Below, piece by piece: positions 48,301 through 58,010 of a DNA stretch of 64,000 bases. The position numbers were made by a program, and so were the translations under genes. A model generated the notes under the pieces. That model searched no databases. It was not told the DNA's origin and was given only the letters and a program-made list of their open reading frames with translations. Positions within the stretch are counted from its first letter, which is position 1, and each line of letters opens with the position of its first letter. The DNA is from Campanula takesimana (lineage: Eukaryota; Streptophyta; Magnoliopsida; Asterales; Campanulaceae), in assembly GCA_026119855.1 (NCBI GenBank), contig JAOWBW010000192.1:310001-374000 (forward strand). The letters are read 5' to 3'.

Positions 48301-49774
48301 ATCGAGACATGGGGCTATTTTTGCGAATATTAGGGTGTCTCCGACCCTAATTCAGAGGATAAAGGAAGCTCAGAAAGAAGATTCCGAGTTAGTGAAGGTA
48401 ATGGGTAAATTGAAGGAAAAGAACTTCGAGGATTTTTCTATTAGCTCGAGTGGAGTGTTGACTTTCCGTGGTCGTTTGTGTGTTCCGGATGTTGATGGAA
48501 TTAAACAGAGAGTTCTTGATGAGGGTCACAAATCGAGATATACTATTCATCCGGGTAGTACGAAGATGTATCAAGACTTGAAGCAACAATTTTGGTGGAT
48601 TAATATGAAAAGGGAGATAGCGGAGTATGTTTCGAGGTGTTTAACGTGTCAGCAGGTCAAAGCCGAGCATCAGAGACCCGCGGGATTACTTCAGCCATTA
48701 GAGATTCCCGAGTGGAAATGGGAGCATGTGACTATGGATTTCGTTACGGGACTGCCTCGTACCCGTAGGAAGTATGACAGTGTTTGGGTAATAGTGGATA
48801 GATTGACCAAGAGTGCCCATTTCTTGCCTATTGACATCAGGTATTCGATGGAGAAGCTTGCGACCCTTTATATTGATGAGATTGTTAGATTGCATGGAGT
48901 TCCGGTTAGCATTGTGTCAGATCGAGACCCGAGGTTTACTTCTAGATTCTGGAAGGCGTTTCAGGAAGCTTTGGGTACAGATTTGCGATTCAGTACAGCT
49001 TTTCATCCTCAGACAGACGGTCAATCCGAGAGGACTATTCAGATTTTGGAGGATATGTTGCGAGCTTGTGCGATAGACTTTTCTGATTCTTGGGATTCGC
49101 ACCTACCGTTAGTGGAGTTCTCCTACAACAACAGTTATCAGGCTAGTATTGAGATGGCTCCGTTTGAGGCCTTGTATGGAAGAAAGTGTAGATCGCCTAT
49201 TTGTTGGGATGAGGTCGGTGAAGCGAAAGTTTTGGGTATTGATTTGCTTCGGGATTCGGTTGAGAAAGTTAAAGTTATCCGGGATAGATTGAAGACAGCC
49301 CAGAGTCGACATAAGAGCTACGCAGATAACCGAAGACGAGATCTTAGTTTTCAGATTGGTGATTGGGTGTTTTTGAAGGTATCTCCAAGGGTGGGTATCC
49401 GTCGTTTTGGGAAGAAAGGCAAGTTGGCTCCGAGGTTTATAGGTCCGTTTGAGATCTTGGGAAAGGTTGGACTTCTTGCGTATCGTCTTGCGTTACCGCC
49501 ATCTTTGGACCGGTTGCATAACGTCTTTCACGTTTCTATACTTCGGAAGTATGTTCATGATCCATCTCACGTGTTACCGAGGATACCGGAGGATATTGAG
49601 CCCGATATGTCTTATGAGGAACGACCGGTTCGGATTCTAGATTCTAAAGTCCAAGAGTTGAGGAGCAAGAGCATTGCGTTGGTTCGAGTTCTTTGGAGGA
49701 ATCATAACATCGAGGAGTCGACGTGGGAGCTTCGTGATGAGATCGAGAGGAAATTTCCGTGGCTTTTTGTTTAA
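45314..49774 (+). CDS. Tekay gag-pol polyprotein with C-terminal chromodomain (1486 aa)
   Basis: The ATG at 45314 starts MSGRRNRGG; an upstream in-frame TTG is not a credible start. Order: gag (about 85-190), two CCHC knuckles (C284-C287-H292-C297 and C304-C307-H312-C317), aspartic protease (D380 in VDPGSS), RT (D651, and D715/D716 in FIDDILVYS), RNase H (D862), integrase zinc domain (H1072...C1109-C1112), DDE core (D1142, D1203, E1239, the last two separated by 35 residues) and chromodomain (about 1430-1486, ending LWRNHN..ESTWEL). The chromodomain places it among chromoviruses, Tekay/Del type, whose integration is thought to be guided to histone marks. Oddities: V655 replaces the glycine of the LRSGYHQ motif seen in the neighbour at about 40024, and E1280 lies where the family usually has glycine before MAP. 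No stop or frameshift was found, but activity is doubtful. Confidence 0.93.
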   Translation: MSGRRNRGGASGAQNQNDTRDEARAMFQGMFEAAMKAIHDQGPRIEQAPPRYGLEQFLKLKPVEFNGEPDVRKAELWIESMEKIYDVFGCSDEDKVRFAAYKLVGAAEHWWKGIKATWDDTHTVYAWELFMRKFREHFIPVVDQNRKEIELLNLEQGVLSIAQYSAKFIELARYCDYLVRTEEQKAMRFIRGLKTSIRTQLIAQRIVTFQDAVDRAYLIEQDIGEHKRKTEETNPSKQGAQSKSQLRIENRGNFGGQSQSRGQPIPRNPGTTSGNQGSLIRKPCTFCQKVGHAEDRCWKKQVKCTNCGEMGHFARDCTKYRGQSSGSGVSINQGQKRDAAGKPKVQGKVFAMNQQQATDDPSVIGGIVSVSNVSARALVDPGSSHSYISVQFASMLNAAFESLPYVLEVSTPIGECLISDRVFRACDVVICGRVLCADLVVLPIQDFDVILGMDWLSKFHASVDCRKKTVTFSIPDVPKFVFEASPLSRKVRLISFMKARKLLYSGCEGYLASVLDTRKESLSLDSVRVVREFPDVFSTEYDMPPDREIEFCIDLWPGTAPISKAPYRLAPAELKELKVQLQELLDRGFIRPSVSPWGAPVLFVRKKDGSLRLCIDYRKLNQVTVKNKYPLPHIDDLFDQLQGSVVFSKLDLRSVYHQLKVRSEDIPKTAFRTRYGHYEFLVMPYGLTNAPAVFMDLMNRIFHPYLDSFVVVFIDDILVYSKSREEHEQHLRTVLSVLAREKLFAKFSKCEFWLEKVSFLGHVISKDGISVDPSKIEAIVDWKRPESVTEIRSFLGLAGYYRRFIEGFSRIATPMTQLTRKNVPFVWTEKCDKSFEELKKRLTTAPILTLPNGSDGLVIYSDASKEGLGCVLMQNGKVIAYASRKLTPSEQNYPTHDMELAAIVFALHKWKHYLYGAKFDIFTDHKSLKYLFSQKELNNRQRRWMELLKDYDCTISYHPGKANVVADAISRKSYVASMMVREWKMLEDVRDWSPRESRHGAIFANIRVSPTLIQRIKEAQKEDSELVKVMGKLKEKNFEDFSISSSGVLTFRGRLCVPDVDGIKQRVLDEGHKSRYTIHPGSTKMYQDLKQQFWWINMKREIAEYVSRCLTCQQVKAEHQRPAGLLQPLEIPEWKWEHVTMDFVTGLPRTRRKYDSVWVIVDRLTKSAHFLPIDIRYSMEKLATLYIDEIVRLHGVPVSIVSDRDPRFTSRFWKAFQEALGTDLRFSTAFHPQTDGQSERTIQILEDMLRACAIDFSDSWDSHLPLVEFSYNNSYQASIEMAPFEALYGRKCRSPICWDEVGEAKVLGIDLLRDSVEKVKVIRDRLKTAQSRHKSYADNRRRDLSFQIGDWVFLKVSPRVGIRRFGKKGKLAPRFIGPFEILGKVGLLAYRLALPPSLDRLHNVFHVSILRKYVHDPSHVLPRIPEDIEPDMSYEERPVRILDSKVQELRSKSIALVRVLWRNHNIEESTWELRDEIERKFPWLFV

Positions 49775-49807
49775 GGTAAGTCTCGTTAAAATTCGGGTCG
49801 AATTTTC

Positions 49808-49823
49808 TTTAAGGGGGAGTGAA
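49808..49823 (+). other. Polypurine tract
   Basis: The AAGGGGGAGTGAA run immediately precedes the 3' LTR. It is uninterrupted, unlike in the tandem array. Confidence 0.8.
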
Positions 49824-51968
49824 TGTCACGACCCGAAATATAGGCTCTATTTTATTAGTAATTAAATGATTTTTATTTAATTATTTGCTTATTTATTTAT
49901 TTAAATTATTATTTATTTAAATAATTATGTGTGCAATTTATGTGTTATAATGATTATGCCTAGCATTTTATTTGGGTCTTTTGGGCTAGTGTAGAAGTGT
50001 TGGGTCTTAATTGTTAGTAGGGAGTAGTGTGTGTGTGTAGTGTGAGAGAGGGGACCTAAGTGTAAGTTTTTAAAAATAATTTCCATACTCCCTCCCTATT
50101 TCCCTCACCTCCCTCACCCTCTCCCTCACTCTCTCCATCCCATCTCCAGTATATCTCTCTCTCTCTCCAAGCTTTGGGAAAGGTAAGTTTTCTTCTTCTT
50201 CTCTCTTCATTTTCTCCTTCTTCCTCTCATCTTCTCTCATTTCTTAAAACGTGAAACATGTTTAGATCGTCGATAGGATCGTAGGAAGCCAAAAAGATTT
50301 GAAATCCATCAACCTTGAGAATTTGCAAGTAAGTTACTTTTCCCCCATTTTAATGCTAAAATGTTCATATCATGTTTAGATATTGTTTGATGTGTTACAT
50401 TTGAAGTTTGGATGAGTTTCGAATTTGTTTGGAATTTATTTGGGTTTTTGATCAAAAATGGTGAAATCTTGAATGTTGGGTTTGATTCATGGTTTTGGTT
50501 GTTAAATGTTGTTTTAGGAGTCCTTTTAGACTTATGAGTTGTTTTGGTACATTTGTATACCAGTTAGAATGTTTGATTTTGGGTTGAAATGAGTTTGGGT
50601 TGGAAAAATGGAAGAACCCATGTTGTTCTTCCCGATTTCCAGAAATTCAGATCATTGGGCGGCCGCACAAAAAGGTATGGGCGACCGCACAACTATCTGA
50701 AGGCTTTTGTTCTTGTTTTGAGGCTTTTTGTGCGACCGCACAGTCCACTTTGGGCGGCCGCACACAACCTCTGAAAGTTTACATTTTGTTGTTTTGTGTG
50801 ATTGAAGGACGCGTTTTGGTCCAAGTTTTGGGTGTCCTTCTAGTTGACCTTAGTGAATATTATAGCACACTCTAGTGATAGATTTGAGTCCCTTGTGATC
50901 AAGTTTGCGTTGGAAATTAATTAAGTGTTAATTGTGATTGTGGAACACTTTAATGGTGCGTTGTTTGTATGTTTCACTTGATTGGTGACTTCTTGGTATG
51001 GTTTACCTTTGTGGTGATTTAATTGGATTGGTTCCCTACTTTGGAACCTCAAGTTGTTCATTCATGCTAAATTATTATTACTTAGCATTTATTTGAAAGT
51101 CCAGCTGGTATTTTGTGTGTGTTTGGGCGATGGGAAAGATTATAATGGCAAAGCTAAGTCCATTATAATGTTGACCATTGTTTTGCCCCCTTCTTTACCC
51201 CTTCTCCAGATTGGCCTTGGAAAGGATAAGTCAGCGTTCCTTTGTGAATGTATCTGGCTAGCGGGCGTGACTTTGTGTCATGGTCCTTGTCCCTTGTGAC
51301 ACTTTTATGTTATTGGTTCCGGTACCGGGGTTTCTCTTCGGCTTTTATGCTATTATGAAGATGATGATTGGTTGATTATTGAAGCTGCGCAGCGATCCTT
51401 TATTTGGATGTTCCGGTTTGGAAAACCTTGGCTATATCCTTTGTTATGTGTTTATTTCCGCTGCTATCTGTATGTGATAAATTCTATGTGCTATGTGATA
51501 TTTATCATTGCTTATTGCTTATTGCATCATAGCATGTCATGTAGTTGCATTAGTAACTTATTGAGATTTATCTCACCCCGTTTCTTTTATCTTTGTTTTT
51601 CCTTAACCCCCCCCCCAGGTGCTAAGGATTAGTCTCGCTGATCACGAGATAGAGGACGTCGAGTGTGGATCCGTTCTTTTGGGAAGGTTGATATAGTTTG
51701 GTTTCCATTATGTAAATGTGTAACCGTTTTGGGGTAGTTGTATCAAACAATGACGTCTTTAAGAATTGTATATTTTTATTTGTGGGGCATAAACTTGTGG
51801 AAGTTTATGATAGTAGTATTTGGCTTTTATCAAACTTTGATTTGTAAAACTTTGGATCTCTACCTTTTGGTACTAAATGAAATTTTTAACTTCGGTATTT
51901 TGGAGTTTATTGTTAGAGTCGACGTCCAGATCGCGGTCCCGGGGCCCGCGGGGTCCGGGGTCGCGACA
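49824..51968 (+). repeat. Tekay 3' LTR (2145 bp)
   Basis: Nearly identical to the 5' LTR. Differences include one extra T near 50579, C to T near 51153, G to C near 51175, a missing T near 51587 and a small indel cluster near 51680. GC cassette at 50656-50766 and acceptor-like CAG ending at 51618. Confidence 0.95.
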
Positions 51969-53223
51969 GTTATCATCATACGGTATTTTGCATATTTTTG
52001 ACACTTCCCATGTCAACGATTTCTAGTAGAGATGGAAACGTCTGAGCCCGTGTTTGGATCATAGATGAGCCCTTGGCACCTTAGCTTGTGCAATAACTGT
52101 TATTTCACAACAAGGTCCATTGGATTAGTATCACTATAAACTATTTCTAGTTTTACTAATAATATCTATATTCAAACAACTCTATTAGCTACAACTCTTG
52201 TAACTAAATACTCAATTTTATTCGTAGAATAAATTATAGTGTATTTGCTTGGAACTATTCCAACTAATAGCACTTATTTTAAACATATGTTTATACTGCG
52301 ATTTAAATTACCCTTGTCGATGTGGAAGCATGTATCTATGTAACCATTTACTAGATCATCTCCCATTCCAACAACCATCAAGAATGCATCCTTAGTTCTT
52401 CTCAAGTACACAAGGATATTCTTGATCATTATCTAATGACTTTCACTAGGATACGATTAGTATGTTCTCATCATACTCCAAGTATACGAGTTATACCGTC
52501 TAAGTACATAATATGACATTCATGATAGATCCAATTTCCGAAGCATATGGAATCCTAATGATGTATTCTTGCTCATTAGTCTTCCACTAAGACTAAGTCT
52601 TGCCAAGAACACTGTCATTAGACAACTTCGCAAGTTCTTCTCCAAGAGTCTTGCATACTGAACAATTCAGTACATTGTCTCCATAAGTACTTTAACACAA
52701 ACCAATCAACTTCCTAGATTAATATCAATAGATATTAATTTCAAGGATATAAGCGGCTTATTCTTAAGTCCTTTCATTAAGAAACTCTTTCAAATGAACT
52801 ATATGTTAGACATATATTTAAGACTAGGAATTAGACTATGCTCCCACTAATTTCTTAGCAAACACAAGTCCCATTATTGATGAATTTCAAACGATTTGAA
52901 CGCTCCATCAAAATGATTGTTTCAACTCCAAGAAGCTTGCTTCAATCCATCTCATGGATTTCCGCAACATACATACTTTATTAGAATTTCTAGACTATCA
53001 AAACCTTCAGGTTGTATCCAATACATCCTTAAGTGAGTTCCCGTTAAGAAACGCTGTTTTGATATCCATTTGTCAAATTTCATATTCCAAATATGAAGAT
53101 ATGACAATGAGAATTCTAATAACTTAAAGCATGACTTCAAGTGAGAAAGTTTTATCATAGTCGAAATATGAGTCAACCTTTTCACATTTAATCTTGCTTA
53201 ATTAGTATGTTCATTTGCTACCC
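51969..53223 (-). pseudogene. Copia RNase H/RT remnant, right of the Tekay insertion
   Basis: Continues the minus-strand Copia from 43047. The reverse strand near 53060-53200 reads like the start of Copia RT, with words of the type QMDIKTAFLNG and, further on, QPEGF, broken by stops. It is homologous to 18283 onward but extends further toward the RT N-terminus. It is cut at 53223 by a Tat LTR. Confidence 0.77.
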
Positions 53224-53410
53224 TGTTAGTACCCGATCTGAAAATGAGTTTATTAGGGCTTTCCCAAATATACAAGGACTTTATGGGAATTAGAAACCTT
53301 GGAAAGACTTGTCCCGGATTCCCAAAAATAGCTCAATGTTCTAGAAAACATTAAATATGGACATTTAGGGTTGCCTTGTATGAACAGTAAAACCCTAGCT
53401 TGAATTTCAA

Positions 53411-53492
53411 GTCAGCGCGCAACGATGGCCACGCGGCCACTTTCGCCGCCGCCCTCAATATTGGCCACGCGGCCACATCCGCCCTGGATGAT
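53411..53492 (+). repeat. GC-rich cassette of TGGCCACGCGGCCAC words
   Basis: TGGCCACGCGGCCAC occurs twice (about 53425 and 53462), each an inverted repeat TGGCC/GGCCA. The cassette ends some 30 bp before the TATA-like box. Confidence 0.6.
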
Positions 53493-53522
53493 CTGGACCA
53501 TCAGATCTTCCCCTCAGTTTAC

Positions 53523-53530
53523 TATATAAA
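53523..53530 (+). promoter_or_regulatory. TATA-like box in the Tat LTR
   Basis: TATATAAA within the LTR, about 300 bp from its start, with AT-rich sequence downstream. A plausible pol II core promoter. Confidence 0.5.
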
Positions 53531-53994
53531 CCAATCTCATGCTATTGGTTTAGGGGGATCCGAATTTGAGAGTTCTTAAACACAATTTTGCTCTCTAATT
53601 AGCATTCAAACCTCCAAGAAGATCAAGGTTTATTTCTTGCCAACATAGGTAAGTTTTCTAACTTATTTCTTCACGTTCTTGCATTATTTCTAATGTAGAT
53701 TTTTAATATTCATGTTCTTGCATGTTTATTCATAGTTTCTTCATATGCTTCGCATGTTTATTCATATGTTCATATATGTTCTTCATATGTTCATCGTGTT
53801 CATAGATTAAAACCTTATTTATGCTATATTTAGGGTTGCGATCTTCATGTTTGCATGTTATTTCATAGCCGATGATGATCGAGGGTTCATCAACCCGAGG
53901 ATGATCTAGGAACTACTTCTAAACCCTAATCTTTAGGTAATTCCCCCCTCATTATGCATGATCCCGATTCTTCTGCCTATTCTAAATTCTTCTT

Positions 53995-54040
53995 GAACTA
54001 CGCTGACATGAGCTTCTCACATTGAGAGGAACGTAGGCAA
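53995..54040 (+). other. Tat hairpin motif, copy f
   Basis: CTACG (53998-54002) and CGTAG (54032-54036) enclose an inner TCTC-ACATT-GAGA hairpin. It lies within the LTR. Confidence 0.6.
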
Positions 54041-54280
54041 TCCTCGGATCCGGTCTAAATCACTAACACACTACTAACACATTCATCATGATAGAAAGAC
54101 CGATCAATTCGGGCAATAGGAGTGATAACGTCCAATATTCTTCTCTTGTTGTAATTTGACTCCCGAACCCATTAAACATGCTTTTTCTCAATGTTTTGGC
54201 TTTAATTAAAACGGCGTGGCGACTCTCATAATTTTAATGTTGCTATGAATATTCCCAATTTCAAACACATGTATTCACAG

Positions 54281-54298
54281 TGGCGACTCTGCTGGGGA
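54281..54298 (+). other. Primer-binding site, tRNA-Arg type
   Basis: TGGCGACTCTGCTGGGGA is nearly complementary to the 3' end of plant tRNA-Arg(ACG) as I remember it, the primer type reported for Ogre-like elements. Confidence 0.65.
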
Positions 54299-54346
54299 CT
54301 GCTTTGAAACTTTTTCAAACTTAGTGGGTCTAACTTTCGTCACATC

Positions 54347-54570
54347 ATGATGCTTGCCATGTTTACACATGCACACACTTTCCATGTTTACACATGCACC
54401 CTACACACACCTGCCATGTATACACATGCACCCTACACACACCTGCCATGTTTACACATGCACCCTACACACACTTGCCATGTTTACACATGCACACACT
54501 TGCCATGTTTATACATACACCTCACATACTTGCCATGTTTACACATGCACCCGTGCACCCCGCAATGTTA
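54347..54570 (+). repeat. Minisatellite of CATGTTTACACATGCAC units
   Basis: About seven copies of a unit of up to 33 bp in the Tat leader. The unit length is a multiple of three, so all three frames stay open, which explains the Thr/His-rich open frames here. They are not genes. The rest of 54571-55063 is unremarkable non-coding sequence. Confidence 0.85.
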
Positions 54571-55071
54571 ATACTTGTACTTTGTTGATACTTGTACTTT
54601 GTATATACCTTGTATCCTTGTACCTTTGTTATTTTCGTCTTAGTATTAGGGTCAAACAAAACTCTGCTATGCTCCCTTGTACATTATTTTCCTTCTCCTG
54701 CATTGCATTGCATAACATCATTCAAACATTCAAAACTTCTCTCTTTTCTCCTTAAAAAAATTAGTTTCTTGTCACACACTACCACTAGTCCGTGTCAGCA
54801 CTGCACAGGTCCCTACTACCCTGAGTATTCGATGTGCAGGAATTTGTGCGCTACTGCCTCACATATTTTGAGTCACTCGTCTACTCCACTCACCGTGTAC
54901 GTTCCGCGAGCGGTGGGAACCTTTAACCTAACCCGTGTCAATCCACACATATGGATTAGGACACTCCTCGGACCACCCATTTAGGATGTAAATAAATGCA
55001 AAACTTTTCGCAAAATAAAATGTGCATTGCATCTAGGCGACCTCTAAGGTCCATCGCTCATCCGTTGGGCC

Positions 55072-55771
55072 TAGACATGTCCAAATAGAACCGGGAACCG
55101 ACGGAACCGGCGGGTAGAACCGGAACCGGGAACTGGCGAGAACCGGGAACCGCCGGAACCGGGAACCGAACGGAACCGAGAACCGGATTGAAACGGTTCG
55201 AATACGAATCCAACATATTTAGAACCGAGGAACCGGCGGAACCGAGGACCGGGGACCGAACGGTATATACTGATATACATACTCCCTCCGTCCCAAAATA
55301 CTTGTAGTTTTAGGATTTTCACACAAATTAAGAAAAAAAATTAATACATGTGTAATGGACTATATTACTCTTGGAACATTTCAAGTATCAAGACAATTTA
55401 TTACTTTTACATTGATAACACTATCATAAATAAGGGAATATTTGATAAACAAATGTCAAAAATGTATAGATAATAGCAAAACTACAAACATTTTGGGACA
55501 AACTTCAACTCCTTAAACTACAAGTATTTTGAAATGGCGGGAGTATTACATTTTAAACTACAAATATTTTGGGACGGAGGGAGTATTACATACTTAGTAG
55601 ATGGTGAGATGGAACCGGTGGAACCGTCGGAACCGGAACCGGAACCGGCGGTTAGAACCGGGAACCGGGAACCGGATTAAGATGGTTCGAATACGGTTCT
55701 GGCCATTTGGGAACCGGGAACCGGCGGTTCCGGAACCGGGAACCGGAACCGGAACCGTTTGGACATGTCTA
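55072..55771. mobile_element. Non-autonomous hAT element with 8-bp target duplication
   Basis: Inverted ends TAGACATGTCCAAA (55072 and, inverted, ending 55771) are flanked by GTTGGGCC at 55064-55071 and 55772-55779. Eight-base duplications and TAG-starting ends are hallmarks of hAT. The interior is a minisatellite built on GGAACCGG, and a Stowaway MITE sits in the middle. No transposase. Confidence 0.92.
55282..55583 (+). mobile_element. Stowaway-like MITE inside the hAT element
   Basis: Inverted ends CTCCCTCCGTCCCAAAATA with flanking TA (55280-55281, 55584-55585). The right end is partly duplicated: a degenerate GGCGGGAGTA (about 55537) precedes the true terminus. Confidence 0.88.
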
Positions 55772-55799
55772 GTTGGGCCATCATTGCGATCCATTTGGG

Positions 55800-57700
55800 T
55801 CTACCCTTCACCTTCGACCGCCTAGGTCAACATTCTCAACCTTTGACCGCCTAGGTCAACCTTCTCAACCTTTGACCTCGTAGGTCAACCTTTGACCGCC
55901 TAGGTCAACCTTATCAACCTTTGACCTCCTAGTTCAACCTTTGACCACCTAGGTCAACCCTCTGAACCTTTGACCTCCTAGGTCAACCTTTGACCCCCTA
56001 GGTCAATCTCATTCGTCTTTTGACCTCTTAGGTCAACCTTTGACCCCATAGGTCAACCTTCTCCGCTCCTGACCCCCCTAGGTCAACCTTTGACCCCCTT
56101 AGGTCAACCCTTACCAACTTTTGACCTCCTAGGTCAACCTTATCCGCCTTTGACCCCTTAGGTCAACCTTTAACCTCCTAGGTCAACCTTTGACCGCCTA
56201 GGTCAACCTTCCCAACCTTTGACCTCCTAGGTCAACCTTATCTACCTTTGACCTCTTAGGTCTACCCTTGACCGCCTAGGTCAACTTTATCCGCCTTTGA
56301 CCTCTTAGGTCTACCCTTGACCTCCTAGGTCAACCTTATCACCTTCGACCTCTTAGGTCACCCCTCGACCTCTTAGGTCAACCTTTGACCCCATAGGTCA
56401 ACCTCATCCGCCTTTGACCTCTTAGGTCTACCCTTGACCGCCTAGGTCAACTTTATCCGCCTTTGACCTCTTAGGTCTACCCTTGACCTCCTAGGTCAAC
56501 CCTATCACCTTCGACCTCTTAGGTCACCCCTCGACCTCTTAGGTCAACCTTTGACCCCATAGGTCAACCTCATCCACCTTTGACCTCTTAGGTCAACCCT
56601 TGACTGCCTAGGTCAACCTCATCCGCCTTTGACCTCTTAGGTCTACCCTTGACCGCTTAGGTCAACTTTATCCGCCTTTGACCTCTTAGGTCTACCCTTG
56701 ACCTCCTAGGTCAACTTTATCCGCCCTCGACCTCTTAGGTCACCCCTTGACCTCTTAGGTCAACCCTTGACCGCCTAGGTCAACTCTATCCGCCTTCGAC
56801 CTCTTAGGTCAACCCTTGACCTCCTAGGACAACCTTATCACATTTAACCCCATAGGTAAATTTTATCGTCTTTGACCTCTTAGGTCAACCTTTGACCCCA
56901 TAGGTCATTCTCATCCGCCTTTGACCTCTTAGGTCAACCTCATCCACCTTTGACCTCTTAGGTCTACCCTTGGACCCCTCGGTCAACATTATCACCCGTT
57001 GACCTCTTAGGTCAACCTTTGACCTCCTAGGTCAACCCAATCACCTTCGACCTCTTAGGTCAAACTTGGACTCCTAGGTCAACCTTATCCGTTTTCGACC
57101 TCTTAGGTCAATCTTTGATTCCATAGGTGAACCCAATTACCTTTGGTCCTAACCCGCTTAGGTCAAACCGTCATCTTGACCCACCTAGGTCATTATTTGA
57201 CCCACCGTCGTCCAGACCAACCTAGGTCAACCCGTTTAGGTCCACACCATCCTTGACCCATTTAGGTCAACTTGTCCGTCTTAGGTTAAAACCACCCTTT
57301 CACCTTTGACCCGTCAAGGTCACCCGTGACCCGCTTAGGTCGACTTACCAATCTAGGATCCATCTAGGTCAATCTACCGACCTCCCTAGGTCAACCAACC
57401 CGAATAGGTCAGCCTACCCATGTTTAACCCGAATAGGTCAACCTTAGACCCGCTTAGGTCAAACCATGTCTATCTCGCTTAGATCATCCTATAGGCAAAC
57501 CGCTACAACCCGGTATTTTGATTCATTCACCATATAGGTCAATCCAACCCTTCTCATTTAGGTCAACCTATCCTTTACCCATCTACGTCAACCCACCATT
57601 ATCGTCGCATTCTAGCTTGAACCACTTCTTGTCTCAAACCTTAGGTCAAACCTTAAGTCAAACCTTACCCGATTCCTATAGGTCTTCCTCACCCATGCTT
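55800..57700 (+). repeat. Long array of TTGACC...TAGGTCAA palindromic repeats
   Basis: Units of about 20 bp such as TTTGACCTCCTAGGTCAACC, mixed with TTATCCGCC-type spacers into higher-order units near 55-60 bp, run for about 1.7 kb and decay toward 57700. Each unit is nearly palindromic, with TTGACC and GGTCAA halves around CCTAGG-like centres. An open frame at 57518-57775 is incidental. Confidence 0.9.
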
Positions 57701-57778
57701 GACCAAGGACCGAGTCATCTCCCTCTTTTTGACCCCTGTGGTCATTTCTCACCTCTTTTTAAAAGTCTAACTTGATTC

Positions 57779-57845
57779 GAACTACGGCGACCTGAGCCTC
57801 TTATTGTGTGGGACCACTCTCTCATGGTAAGGGGAACGTAGGCAA
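57779..57845 (+). other. Tat hairpin motif, copy g (expanded)
   Basis: CTACG (57782-57786) and CGTAG (57837-57841) are retained, but the interior is longer, with CCTCTT and AAGGGG as possible inner arms. Confidence 0.5.
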
Positions 57846-58010
57846 CTTCGGCCCGGTCAAACTTTCAATTTTTTACCAAAATGCATTTCAAAAATGTGGA
57901 GACCGACTCTTTTCCAAAAAATGATTTTATAACGATGCCTTATCATTAAATACGAATCTAATTTAATTCAACTAAGAGGCTTAATTCTTTCATGAATAGA
58001 GTTCTGCATC

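Larger units (their letters stand above)
43048..51968 (+). mobile_element. Full-length, young Tekay chromovirus (8921 bp) with target duplication GTTAT
   Basis: LTRs at 43048-45192 and 49824-51968 are each 2145 bp and differ at only about ten positions by eye. GTTAT flanks both sides (43043-43047 and 51969-51973). Between them lie the primer site, one long open frame and a polypurine tract. The insertion splits a minus-strand Copia whose two halves align on either side with the related copy at 18278 onward. It is the best-preserved element in the window. Confidence 0.96.
53224..54279 (+). repeat. Tat-type 5' LTR (1056 bp)
   Basis: Starts TGTTAGTACCCGATC and ends TATTCACA one base before the primer site. 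It contains a GC cassette (53411-53492), a TATA-like CTATATAAAC (about 53522-53531), a hairpin motif (53995-54040) and GGCGTGGCGACTC near its end (about 54225). The presumed target duplication on the left is TACCC (53219-53223). Confidence 0.72.

Noticed and set aside
45311..49312. Many minus-strand open frames within the Tekay gag-pol
   Set aside because: Antisense shadows of a well-supported polyprotein.
54347..54984. Several overlapping Thr/His/Cys-rich open frames
   Set aside because: They are produced by a minisatellite whose unit length is a multiple of three. All three frames are open and none has domain character.
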